Positions 35,960 to 44,468 of a stretch of 64,000 nucleotides of DNA are shown here, one piece after another. Made by a program: the position numbers and the translations under genes. The DNA is from CAYPNF01 sp964411985 (GTDB taxonomy: Bacteria; Verrucomicrobiota; Verrucomicrobiia; Limisphaerales; J093). Numbering within the stretch: the first letter of the stretch is position 1; every line of letters begins with the position of its first letter. The notes under the pieces were generated by a model that did not search any database, was not told the origin of the DNA, and was given only the letters and a program-made list of their open reading frames with translations. The stretch spans positions 1 through 64,000 of the forward strand of contig CAYPNF010000036.1 in assembly GCA_964411985.1 (NCBI GenBank), read 5' to 3'.

Positions 35960-37060
35960 TCATGCCTTATTGACATCGGAGTGTGGAATGAAAAACATCA
36001 CTGTCTCAAGAATCCCTTCCGAGTAGTGACGCAGATAGATTCGATAGCGGTCATTCAATTCCAAAATGAGTTTTGGGATTCGCCAGAAGTGCGACTGGTT
36101 GTGATAGACACAAATAGCGAGTTTAGGGGTATGCTTCCGAATCTGAGTAGCGGCTCCACTGATTGCGTCGAATTCGGCACCTTCGATGTCGAGCTTAATC
36201 ATAGAGATTGGCCTGGAGGCCACCTTGTCAATGGTTGTCAGTTGAATCGTAGACTTCCCGGAGTCTGATATTCTGCTTGCCGAACCCGCACTGGCATCGA
36301 ACGTGATGCTCCCTTCTCGGCTGAACAACCCTTTTTGAAAAAACTCAATATCTTTCAAATGGCCGAGCCTTTTAATGGAAACAGCCATCATTTCCGTCGA
36401 GGGTTCAAAGTAGTAGATTCTCTCGTAGTCTTTGACTCTTGAGGCAAAATCTAAGGTGGTCTGTCCATCATATCCCCCTCCATCAACGAAAACTTCGGTC
36501 GGCCCGAACTTCACAAACGGCTCCCAATACTGCTGGTCTATTCGGCATGTCAAGCCACGCATACAATCCAAGTCGAATGTGTAGCGAAAAAGCACGACCT
36601 TTCTAAACGTTACTTTGGACTCCTCATCTGCAAGATTGTCGTAAAGCCATTTGTAGGAAGACAAGTGTGTCGAGATGTCAGCCTGGTTATCTTCACAATA
36701 GTCCACAGGCTCAAATACATCCGGAGCTAATCTCAACAGCGTGAAGTAGTCGACCACGCTCGTGACGTTGCGTGAACGAAGCCGGTCAAGTGCCGTTATC
36801 GGGCGACCATCCACAACGCATGAAACAACGAGACAGTCGCTTGGTAGCGAGGACATTTTGATAATTGGGCGGCCCAAGTATGTTGTCTCATTAGTATAGT
36901 CATCCACAAATGCTTCCACTTTGGTGAGCCGCTCAATACTCTTAGCATATTTGTTCCGGCCCAGCACAAATGTTTTTCCTTCGCGCCGAGATAGAAGCCG
37001 GTCGAAAGCCAAGCGTCCCTCTGCCAAAACAGGTCTCTCAATCAATTCAAACATGTTCAC
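35960..37060 (-). CDS. FkbM family methyltransferase with N-terminal Rossmann-like domain
   Basis: A 366-residue protein. Residues about 28-120 ('TFVLGRNKYAKSIERLTKVE', 'AFVDDYTNETTYLGRPI') resemble the nucleotide-binding N-terminal domain seen in PglD-type and related polysaccharide proteins. The C-terminal half is an FkbM SAM-dependent methyltransferase: 'TEVFVDGGGYDGQTTLDF', 'YYFEPSTEM' and 'SMIKLDIEGAEFDAISGA'. O-methylation of a sugar in the exported glycan is likely. The start overlaps the stop of the ATP-grasp/HAD gene by 4 nt, so the two are translationally coupled. Confidence 0.85.
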   Translation of the reverse strand: MNMFELIERPVLAEGRLAFDRLLSRREGKTFVLGRNKYAKSIERLTKVEAFVDDYTNETTYLGRPIIKMSSLPSDCLVVSCVVDGRPITALDRLRSRNVTSVVDYFTLLRLAPDVFEPVDYCEDNQADISTHLSSYKWLYDNLADEESKVTFRKVVLFRYTFDLDCMRGLTCRIDQQYWEPFVKFGPTEVFVDGGGYDGQTTLDFASRVKDYERIYYFEPSTEMMAVSIKRLGHLKDIEFFQKGLFSREGSITFDASAGSASRISDSGKSTIQLTTIDKVASRPISMIKLDIEGAEFDAISGAATQIRKHTPKLAICVYHNQSHFWRIPKLILELNDRYRIYLRHYSEGILETVMFFIPHSDVNKA

Positions 37061-38367
37061 GTTCTCCAGTCTAGTAATGCAGGCACGGCGTCAACGTCGA
37101 ATACTGGCATTCCCGTTACTGACTCAACCTTCTTCCGTTCAGCAAAGGCGTTGTCGATGAAAATGGCTCTTTCTCTAGAAGGCATCAGGTGAGCTTTTTC
37201 TTCGAGGTAGTCCAGCTTGTGTATGGATGTGAACAGGCCGGCGTGAATTTTCGCCTTTGCCAAAGCTTGGTGAATATCACCTTCGTGACGCGTCAATAAG
37301 TGAACGCTCTTTCCCTGTCGCACTGCCTGGTACAGTAACAACAATACATACCGGTTCACTTCGCCACGACAAATAAGTGTGTCGTCAAAATCAAGGTAGA
37401 TGGTGTCGTACTCAAGGCCGAGTAGAAATCGGTTGAACAACGCTCGGTCGACTTCGACCGGAAAATCATTCGCAAGAATCTCGACGTCCATGTCCATGGC
37501 ATCATAGACGCTCAATAGCGGAAGGTTCACACCGCGTTGGCGGAAAAGGCACATCGTCCCGGCAGTCCGAACGCAGATTTCCAGCAGCTTGAACTGGCCG
37601 TTGGCAGCCTGCTTCAACTGGAAAAACCACAGCCCGCGGAAACGAAGCCGCCGGTTTACTTCATCGGCAATCGCGCGAACTTCATCAGTCACCGGCACAG
37701 TTCTAGAATTGACACTTATTCCATAACAAATCCGGCTACGGACACGCGGACCGATGAAGCGCAAAATTCCGTGGCGGTCGGTGAAGCAATCCACGGTCAG
37801 TTCCTCTCCCGGCAGATTCTCAACGATGAGCAAATCCGGGCCCAACGCGATGGCGTGACCTGCTTCCTCACGGCTTTTGACGCAGCGGGTGTTTTTCCCA
37901 CCTTCCCCGACATTCGGTTTCAGAAAAACCGGATATGACTCCACGCTTTCCAGCGTTTCGTAAATGGTCGGCGTGAAAAGGCAGTCCCCAAAAAGTTGGT
38001 AGATGCGACGCTTCTCACGGCAGATTCTTGCCGTCTCCCCGTCTGCCATGACTATACGACAGGCCACTTCGTTTCTGTAGTTTGCGAAGAACTCGGCAAC
38101 GGTATCATGCGTCGGAAAAAGTGCGTCAATACGGTGACGACGCAGCACTTCATTGAAGACGGGCAGAAACTCAGCGCTTTGAATGTATGGAATATCTCCC
38201 ACATAATTCCGAAAGACATGCCGACCATGATCATCCCGGCTGGACGCACCCCAGACTTCGACATTTACACACTGCGAGAGTGCGTCGTGCAACTCCAAAG
38301 CATTCTCGGCCCCGCACGGAAAGACAAGAACCCGTATAACTTTCGACTGTTGTTTCTCAGCGTTCAC
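37057..38367 (-). CDS. ATP-grasp / HAD fusion protein
   Basis: A 436-residue two-domain protein. The N-terminal part (about 10-310) is an ATP-grasp ligase of the carbamoyl-phosphate-synthase/PylC-like type: pre-grasp 'ALFPTHDTVAEFF', 'YPVFLKPNVGEGGKNTRCV', 'EELTVDCF' and 'GQFKLLEICVRTAGT'. The C-terminal 115 residues are a HAD-like domain with 'TIYLDFDDTLICRGEVN' (DxDxT nucleophile motif) and 'AIFIDNAFAERKKV' as the acidic motif. ATP-grasp enzymes ligate a carboxylate to an amine; together with a phosphatase-like domain and the coupled FkbM gene this suggests modification of a glycan or small molecule. The substrate is unknown. Confidence 0.8.
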   Translation of the reverse strand: MNAEKQQSKVIRVLVFPCGAENALELHDALSQCVNVEVWGASSRDDHGRHVFRNYVGDIPYIQSAEFLPVFNEVLRRHRIDALFPTHDTVAEFFANYRNEVACRIVMADGETARICREKRRIYQLFGDCLFTPTIYETLESVESYPVFLKPNVGEGGKNTRCVKSREEAGHAIALGPDLLIVENLPGEELTVDCFTDRHGILRFIGPRVRSRICYGISVNSRTVPVTDEVRAIADEVNRRLRFRGLWFFQLKQAANGQFKLLEICVRTAGTMCLFRQRGVNLPLLSVYDAMDMDVEILANDFPVEVDRALFNRFLLGLEYDTIYLDFDDTLICRGEVNRYVLLLLYQAVRQGKSVHLLTRHEGDIHQALAKAKIHAGLFTSIHKLDYLEEKAHLMPSRERAIFIDNAFAERKKVESVTGMPVFDVDAVPALLDWRT

Positions 38368-38490
38368 AATTCAGCTTTGGCAGCTAGTAGTTTATAGGAA
38401 TGTGCCGTGTATAAGTACGGCTTAGCCCTCTAGTGCTCCAAGATACACAGGGCCGATGTTCTCCGACCTATCATGCATAAGTGAAAACCC

Positions 38491-39267
38491 CTACTCGTCG
38501 AACTCGCATTCGTTAAGCATATGTCGAATGTCGGAGGCCGAATTGAACATCAGAAGGTCGATAATGGAGAGCCCTGGAACGAACTCCTTTCGGAATTGAG
38601 GATATGGCGGAAACCGGCTACGCAGAAATCGTAGAGTGATCCCCTGGGCGCTGAACGTCAGGGGCGAGTAGAGCTGGCGCCCCCCGGGCGCATTCAAATA
38701 CCAGGTCGTCCTCTCCAGTCGGCAGATATCAAGCACGCGCTCCTGGCCCCGAAGGTGCCCGTTCCCATAGATCGATGACGTCTCCACAATAGAGGTTGAA
38801 AGCCCAAGATGATGAGAGACCTCCACCAGACCTGCCACGGCCAAGTTCCGAATCGAATCCGTGTTGCCATTTAAAACCCGGGCGACCAGATCGCTCGTCG
38901 GCCCATAGTGGGGTGCCTTCCTATAGGCTTGATGCAGGGTTTTGAAGAACTTCTCCCTCCACCGGCCATACTCCCGAGAGCTGACTGCAGTGTCCCGAAT
39001 CGCCGTAAAGGAACTCACGTCTTGAATCGGCACGCTGAACAGGCAGGGTGTGCCGCCCATCAGGATCTGGTTACGGTTCACCCAGCCCTGTTTCATGAAT
39101 GCGACGTCATCATAGATAACGAAACGGTCCACCGCAGCCATCAATTGGAAATAGCCAAGATACGGGAACAAATAAGGTTGCATGATCCCAAGTTTCATAG
39201 AGGGGCGACAAAGATCGGGGACGATGTGTGAGTTTGTACGGCGAATTACATTCGCCGTTGGCATCAT
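38491..39267 (-). CDS. WbqC-like family protein
   Basis: A protein of about 258 residues of the WbqC family, named from O-antigen loci. The hallmark is 'MKLGIMQPYLFPYLGYFQLM' and 'FVIYDDVAFMKQGWVNRNQI'. Two starts compete: ATG 39267 with a good AAGGGG 8 nt upstream, overlapping the flippase stop (ATGATG contains TGA), and ATG 39198 at the conserved core. The coupled upstream start is preferred. Members are thought to act in amino-sugar modification, but the reaction is not established. Confidence 0.85.
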   Translation of the reverse strand: MMPTANVIRRTNSHIVPDLCRPSMKLGIMQPYLFPYLGYFQLMAAVDRFVIYDDVAFMKQGWVNRNQILMGGTPCLFSVPIQDVSSFTAIRDTAVSSREYGRWREKFFKTLHQAYRKAPHYGPTSDLVARVLNGNTDSIRNLAVAGLVEVSHHLGLSTSIVETSSIYGNGHLRGQERVLDICRLERTTWYLNAPGGRQLYSPLTFSAQGITLRFLRSRFPPYPQFRKEFVPGLSIIDLLMFNSASDIRHMLNECEFDE

Positions 39268-40736
39268 GGAGTACCCCTTCTTAATCGAGTCGCTTTCATC
39301 CACACCTGCAACTGTTGAAGAGCCTCGCTAAGGACAGGAATTCTTAACAACCAAGAAGCGAGGATGTACACCCCAATCCCAACTGGGACCTGCATAGCCA
39401 AGAGTGCTGGCGGAGGCACGTTGACTAATAAGAGCGATATACCCCAAACAGCGAAAGCCATGATTCCGGCCGCGCACACGCAAGGGAGGATGTCCACGAT
39501 CTGACGAGAGGCCGAATAGCCGAGGAGGGTACCCACGTAATAGGAGTTGATAACGAAACCCATGACGCTGAGCAATACGCAACTCCACGCCATCACCAGG
39601 ATACTAATAGTCGAAGAAATGACTAAAGCCAAGATGCCTAGCAGCTTCTTTACTAGTTCAACCCGAAAGAAGAGATCTGAGCGCCCCATCGATTTCAGAA
39701 CACTTAGGTTAATGACGTGAATAGGATACAGAAGACCCGGCAGACAAAGCACCTGGAGGTAAGGAATGCATGGAGCCCATTTTTCACCAAAAAGAGTAAG
39801 TACCAGCGGCCGTGATACTGCTAGGAGCCCCAAGCACGCCGGCACGTTAACAAACATGGTGCTGACGAGTCCTTTTTGCATCCCACGATAGAGCAACTCC
39901 TTGTTAGTCGCTACTGATGAGAGAAGCGGAAAGGCTACTCTCTCCACTACCCTCGAGAGCAACATCGTGGGTATCTGCTGTGTGCCATCCGCCCGGGAGT
40001 AGTAGCCCAGGTCACGTGCCGAGTATAGCTTCCCGATCACCATACCGTAGGCTCGGTTATAAGCAGTATCCAGCAGCGCAGAGAGAAACAGAAAAGACCC
40101 GAAGCGAAAGAGAGATCGTAGTGCCCCAAAACTAAATGCAAGCAAGGGTCGCCATGGTCTCCACATCCACAGTAACAGAACCGAGAGACTACTGGCCACT
40201 AGCGTCTGGATGACCAAACACCAGACCCCGAAACCCTTTGCCGCAAGGACCACAGCTACCACTCCAGACGACACCATGGCCACAGCCCCGATTCGGGTCT
40301 GCGTCCGAAAGTCCAGATCTTTGGTGAGAAGTACGCTATGCACGGAACCAAACGTATTAATCACAAGGTTAAGAGCCATGAACCTCGTCACCTGGTCCAA
40401 TACGGGCATCCGATAAAACCTCGCGATCCACGGTGAGATCAACCACAAGACCAGCGCAACCAACATCCCAATTGTGAGGTTAAAGTAAAAAACCGAGGAG
40501 GTATCCAACCGTGTAGGGTTTTCCTTCTGGATCAGGGCCGATCCAAATCCGCCGTCCGCAAAGACTCCTCCCACTGCTACAAATATGGAGACCATCGCCA
40601 CGGCTCCAAACTCCTCAGGAGCGAGTAACCTTGCTAGAATCACCGAGATTCCAAACTGAAGTCCCTGGCGTAAAAGGGCATCGACTGCGCTCCAACCGAC
40701 CGCAGCGATTGTTTGTTTCTTTAGCCCATCCATCAT
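39264..40736 (-). CDS. Polysaccharide flippase (Wzx/WzxC type)
   Basis: A 490-residue membrane protein with about 12-14 spans of the MATE/MOP flippase group. The N-terminus 'AVGWSAVDALLRQGLQFGIS' and 'LARLLAPEEFGAVAMVSIFV', then 'FADGGFGSALIQKENPT', 'YYSRADGTQQIPTMLLSRVV' and 'FGEKWAPCIPYLQVLCLPGL', are typical of WzxC-like exporters. It moves undecaprenyl-linked repeat units across the inner membrane. Its stop overlaps the start of the WbqC gene. The aminotransferase gene ends 21 bp upstream. Confidence 0.92.
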   Translation of the reverse strand: MMDGLKKQTIAAVGWSAVDALLRQGLQFGISVILARLLAPEEFGAVAMVSIFVAVGGVFADGGFGSALIQKENPTRLDTSSVFYFNLTIGMLVALVLWLISPWIARFYRMPVLDQVTRFMALNLVINTFGSVHSVLLTKDLDFRTQTRIGAVAMVSSGVVAVVLAAKGFGVWCLVIQTLVASSLSVLLLWMWRPWRPLLAFSFGALRSLFRFGSFLFLSALLDTAYNRAYGMVIGKLYSARDLGYYSRADGTQQIPTMLLSRVVERVAFPLLSSVATNKELLYRGMQKGLVSTMFVNVPACLGLLAVSRPLVLTLFGEKWAPCIPYLQVLCLPGLLYPIHVINLSVLKSMGRSDLFFRVELVKKLLGILALVISSTISILVMAWSCVLLSVMGFVINSYYVGTLLGYSASRQIVDILPCVCAAGIMAFAVWGISLLLVNVPPPALLAMQVPVGIGVYILASWLLRIPVLSEALQQLQVWMKATRLRRGTP

Positions 40737-40757
40737 TGATTGCGGAGCCAGGGAGCC

Positions 40758-41897
40758 TTACCGGCCAGGATAATGTGGACAAAGATGCCTGACACAATCA
40801 CAGATTTGCTCGACCTCCTCTATCAAGAGCGAATCGTATATGGGGAGGGTGAGGATTCGCTTTGCGACCGAATTTGCGGTGATCATCGGATCCTTGTGAG
40901 ACAGGCTCCTATAGCAGGCGAAGTCCGTGATCAGTGGGTAGAAATAGCGGCGAGTAAAAATGTTGAAGGTCTTCAGCCGGTCGTACAACTGGTCACGGTT
41001 CAGACCGAATTCCTTCTCATCGATCTCAACCGGAAAATAAGCATAGTTGTACTCAATATTCCCCGCTGGGCACTTCGGGATCCGTATGCCAGGAACATCG
41101 GATAGGAGCTCCCGGTAAGCAGCGTCCATGCGTTTCCGGCGTTCGATGATGCCCGGCATATGTCCCAACACTTGTACCCCCATCAAGGCTTGGAGCTCGT
41201 TCATCTTGGCATTGGTGCCCGGCATAACCACTTCGGTTTCACCGTCGAATCCAAAATTCTTAAGGTAATCAAAGACCCGCTTCTGCCCAGCATCCGAGAA
41301 CATCAGCATCCCACCTTCCACCGAGTGATAGAGTTTCGTGGCGTGAAAGCTGAACATGCTCAGATCCCCGTAGTGGCCGATCGATCTTCCATCCACGTTA
41401 ACTCCAAACGCGTGGGCCGCATCATAGAGCAGGTGAAGGTTGTAGCGGCGAGCGATCTCGGCCAGCGCTTGCAGCCGACACGGGTATCCGTAGACATGGA
41501 CTGCCAGAATCGCCGTAGTCCAAGGAGTAATCGCAGCCTCTACCTTGGCGGGGTCTAAGGTATAGGTGTCGGGTTCGATATCGACGAAGACTGGCCGAAT
41601 CTTGTTCCAGAATAGTGCGTGCGTGGTGGCGACAAAGGTAAACGGCGTTGTGATCACCTCACCACTGATTTGCATCCCTTGGAGCGCAATCTGCAAGGCC
41701 AAGGTGCCATTGTTGAAAAGGCACAGGTTTTCACTCGCAAAGTAGCGGCTAAGGGCAGTCTGAAACCTCTTGGTAACCGGCCCGTTGTTTGTCAGCCAAG
41801 CGTTGTCCCAGATTTCCTGCAATCCCCCCGCGAACTCCGCCAGCGGGGGAAGAAAGGGGCGAGTAACGTAAATGGGTTTGTCAAATGCCTTAGCCAT
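40758..41897 (-). CDS. DegT/DnrJ/EryC1 sugar aminotransferase
   Basis: A 379-residue PLP enzyme that aminates a keto group of a nucleotide sugar. Characteristic parts are 'IWDNAWLTNNGPVTKRFQ', 'LCLFNNGTLALQIAL', 'ITTPFTFVATTHAL', 'LLYDAAHAFGV' (the pyridine-binding aspartate) and 'MFSFHATKLYHSVEGGM' with the Schiff-base lysine. Full length for the family. It probably makes the amino sugar (for example a dTDP-4- or 3-amino sugar, or the WlbC step after the WlbA-like enzyme at 61699) used in the repeat unit. Confidence 0.93.
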   Translation of the reverse strand: MAKAFDKPIYVTRPFLPPLAEFAGGLQEIWDNAWLTNNGPVTKRFQTALSRYFASENLCLFNNGTLALQIALQGMQISGEVITTPFTFVATTHALFWNKIRPVFVDIEPDTYTLDPAKVEAAITPWTTAILAVHVYGYPCRLQALAEIARRYNLHLLYDAAHAFGVNVDGRSIGHYGDLSMFSFHATKLYHSVEGGMLMFSDAGQKRVFDYLKNFGFDGETEVVMPGTNAKMNELQALMGVQVLGHMPGIIERRKRMDAAYRELLSDVPGIRIPKCPAGNIEYNYAYFPVEIDEKEFGLNRDQLYDRLKTFNIFTRRYFYPLITDFACYRSLSHKDPMITANSVAKRILTLPIYDSLLIEEVEQICDCVRHLCPHYPGR

Positions 41898-41981
41898 AAA
41901 GTCAAGTCGCGCGCCGAGCTACTGTCTACTTTGTTCCAGCTTCACTTCTGTGCAGCATACATGAATGTCACATTCGCATTC

Positions 41982-43016
41982 TCAGAGTAGAACGCTGTTG
42001 GCTGGCTTCAAATACCGCCTACAAGGTAGCACAACACGCAGTAGCAGTCGCGTGAAGAAAAACGCACGACGGTTTCTTGCACCCAACCTATACAGCTGTG
42101 CTGAAGGCAGCATCCCTCCTCGAATACGCTTCAACTCCGCAAAAGCAATTTCTGCATCGGTTCGCTTGCATGCGAAATAGGCCGCCTCGAGTATCGCAGT
42201 GCTCACTCGTTCGCGTACCCGGTTTTCAACCGCTTTCTCAACCGGGTATTTCTTAAGGTAATGGAGTAATAAGTCACCTCCTCTTTGAACGAATCTTAGC
42301 CTCTTAGTCGGATCACGTGACTGGGAAGCTGACTCGGGCAAAAGGCGGTACGTCGCTGTGGTGTCGGAAATGTACTTCACTTTGCAGACGCGACACAGTT
42401 CGAGCCACAGCTGCGTGTCACCCATTGGCCACTGTAAATCAGTACACTCCGAATGCTCCCTAATGACAACATCAACTAGAGCGCGCCGCGCAAAGACCGT
42501 CAACGTCAGTATGTTTCGTCTACCCACAAGAAACTCAGCATAGGCATTGTCGTCGTTCAGGGTCGGTGTATGAGACAGGACACTTGGGTAGAGCTTCGAC
42601 CTAGCTACATCCAATTTGTGATAATTGGTATGGACCAGTCCGTAAGCCTGCTCCCTCTCTAGCCGTTCACATTGCTTCTGCAATTTCCCAGGATCGTTCC
42701 AAACGTCATCCCCCTCACAGTAAGCTATATATTTTCCCCTACATTCCGAATGAGTTAGCAGGGCGTTGCGCCTCGCACCCAAGTTTGATCCTCGTCGCAC
42801 GACGCGGATCAAGTTCGGATACTGCCGTTGGTAGCTATCTACAATTCCCCCTGTTTGATCAGTCGAATGATCGTCGCCAATGACCAACTCTATGGGGAAA
42901 TCTACTCTCTGGCCAAGCACTCCCTCTACTGCCGCCCGAATATAGGGTTCATGATTATAGGTAATCATATGAACGCTGACAATCGGCTCCATATTTATAT
43001 ACACATTAGCGGTCAT
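41982..43016 (-). CDS. Family 2 glycosyltransferase
   Basis: A GT-A fold glycosyltransferase of about 344 residues. 'VSVHMITYNHEPYIRAAVEG' opens the domain, 'ELVIGDDHSTDQTGGIVDSY' and 'YIAYCEGDDVWNDPGKLQKQ' carry the nucleotide and DxD-like metal-binding motifs. The C-terminal part is helical. ATG 43016 is chosen; 42992 is an alternative closer to the conserved start. It transfers a sugar in repeat-unit assembly on the cytoplasmic face of the membrane. Confidence 0.88.
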   Translation of the reverse strand: MTANVYINMEPIVSVHMITYNHEPYIRAAVEGVLGQRVDFPIELVIGDDHSTDQTGGIVDSYQRQYPNLIRVVRRGSNLGARRNALLTHSECRGKYIAYCEGDDVWNDPGKLQKQCERLEREQAYGLVHTNYHKLDVARSKLYPSVLSHTPTLNDDNAYAEFLVGRRNILTLTVFARRALVDVVIREHSECTDLQWPMGDTQLWLELCRVCKVKYISDTTATYRLLPESASQSRDPTKRLRFVQRGGDLLLHYLKKYPVEKAVENRVRERVSTAILEAAYFACKRTDAEIAFAELKRIRGGMLPSAQLYRLGARNRRAFFFTRLLLRVVLPCRRYLKPANSVLL

Positions 43017-43383
43017 GCCGAAGAAAGGCCCATGCCGTCTCTCCGTCAATTCCGAAAAGGCTCCTCAGCTATAAACCATACCGTATCGCTCCGGAGTTGT
43101 ACGTGAACGTACGCCCAAGCTCGCCTTCTGCGTACTTTTCAAGACTAAATAGCAGACAACGCTACGCGAGAAGCCGTGAGGCTAGTCTTTACTCATCCTC
43201 AGGTAGCCGGCCTTCTGAAGTGACGCCCGCCATCGAGGTCTTGATCTTGTTAACCGTAGCTGTCTTCGAAGTCTGCCCCCTTCGAAGCGCGATTTCAGCC
43301 GCTTCATGGCGGGATGTCCAAGCTAGTAGCTCCTTAGTAATACGAAACAGGCCAAGAACAGACTAGTCTGGGAGGAATTTCAA

Positions 43384-43506
43384 ATGCTCACCCATATCCA
43401 GAGATGCCTCAAATCCACGACCGGAGAGGGCAACATTCCGGCGCATCACCGCAAAGCCAAAGTGGCTATGGTAACCGAATCAAATGGAGACGAAACCATC
43501 GTTTGA
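43384..43506 (+). pseudogene. Possible IS3-type orfA remnant
   Basis: A 40-codon plus-strand frame, opposite to all neighbours, with GGGAGG 8 nt before its ATG. The end of the peptide ('HRKAKVAMVTESNGDETIV') resembles the start of IS3-family OrfA ('FKAKVALEALkGektiaEL') and then stops. No second frame, inverted ends or target duplication are visible. It is the only trace of an insertion sequence found in the 492-bp gap between two glycosyltransferase genes; the rest of the gap (43017-43383) holds nothing recognisable. Confidence 0.3.
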
Positions 43507-43508
43507 CC

Positions 43509-44468
43509 TCAGAATAGTGCCCGTTTGGTGAGGAGCCAGGCAACGCAGGCCCGATGCTGCCGACACTTGTGGCGGTCATCCGACTTGGCCAGATTCATGA
43601 TGCTTATTAGCCCAAATAGAGCAGCGCGCACGCAATGCTCCAAGACCTTGGTCAGCCAGAGGAAAGAGTAAGTCGCTGGCCCATAGTACTTACGCCATAC
43701 CTGAAGCCTTGCTCGAGTCATCTGCACAGCATACTTAACGGGTGCCTTTGATGAGCTAGCGCCCCCATAGTGAACAACCTGGCTCTGTGGGCTATAGACC
43801 ACCTTCCACCCAGCATTCCGGAAGCGTCTGCACCAATCTACGTCCTCGGCATAAAACCAGAAGGACTCGTCCAGTAAACCCACTTCTTCGAGGGCTTTAC
43901 GACGAACCATCCAGAAAGCCCCGCAAGCAGTATCCACGGTCCGGGGGTGCAAACCCTCCAAGCTCGGCGCTACCTCCAATGCTCGCACTCCCGGAAACAG
44001 GCGATGCAGCCCAAGACTGAAGGCTAGCGATCGCAGCGGTGTCGGAAAGTGCCAACATCCTTGCTGGATAGTTCGATCGCTGTTAAGCAACCGTGGCGCA
44101 AGCACCCCAATCTCAGGATGCAAATCCATGTAGGATCCCAGCCTAGCCAGTACGTCATCAAACACCTCAATGTCCGAGTTCACAAGGCAAATATAGCAAC
44201 CTCGGGCTAACCGGAGGCCAACGTTGTTTCCTCTAGAAAAACCGAGATTCTCCTTGGACGCAATAACCTCTACTTCAGGAAAATTCCGGCGAAGTGCCGC
44301 TACCGAATCATCCTCAGAGGCATTATCCACCACGATGATCTGGTTCAGCTCCGGTTGGCAGTACTTCAGCAAACTGCCAACACACTGCAACACAAGATCT
44401 CTGGTGTTCCAGTTCACGATCACGGTCGAGTACCTCATCCGACAGGGTTGTTCGAGGTCAGCCCTCAT
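43509..44468 (-). CDS. Family 2 glycosyltransferase (rhamnosyltransferase-like)
   Basis: A 319-residue GT2. The frame extends to 44804, but the upstream 112 codons overlap the pyruvyltransferase gene in another frame; the ATG at 44468 has AAAGG upstream and fits the domain start. Motifs are 'YSTVIVNWNTRDLVLQCVGS', 'QIIVVDNASEDDSVAALRR', 'NLGFSRGNNVGLRLA', 'YICLVNSDIEVF' and 'ESFWFYAEDVDWCRRFRNAG'. This layout is that of the WcaA/rhamnosyltransferase group. It overlaps the upstream gene by 11 nt. Confidence 0.9.
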   Translation of the reverse strand: MRADLEQPCRMRYSTVIVNWNTRDLVLQCVGSLLKYCQPELNQIIVVDNASEDDSVAALRRNFPEVEVIASKENLGFSRGNNVGLRLARGCYICLVNSDIEVFDDVLARLGSYMDLHPEIGVLAPRLLNSDRTIQQGCWHFPTPLRSLAFSLGLHRLFPGVRALEVAPSLEGLHPRTVDTACGAFWMVRRKALEEVGLLDESFWFYAEDVDWCRRFRNAGWKVVYSPQSQVVHYGGASSSKAPVKYAVQMTRARLQVWRKYYGPATYSFLWLTKVLEHCVRAALFGLISIMNLAKSDDRHKCRQHRACVAWLLTKRALF

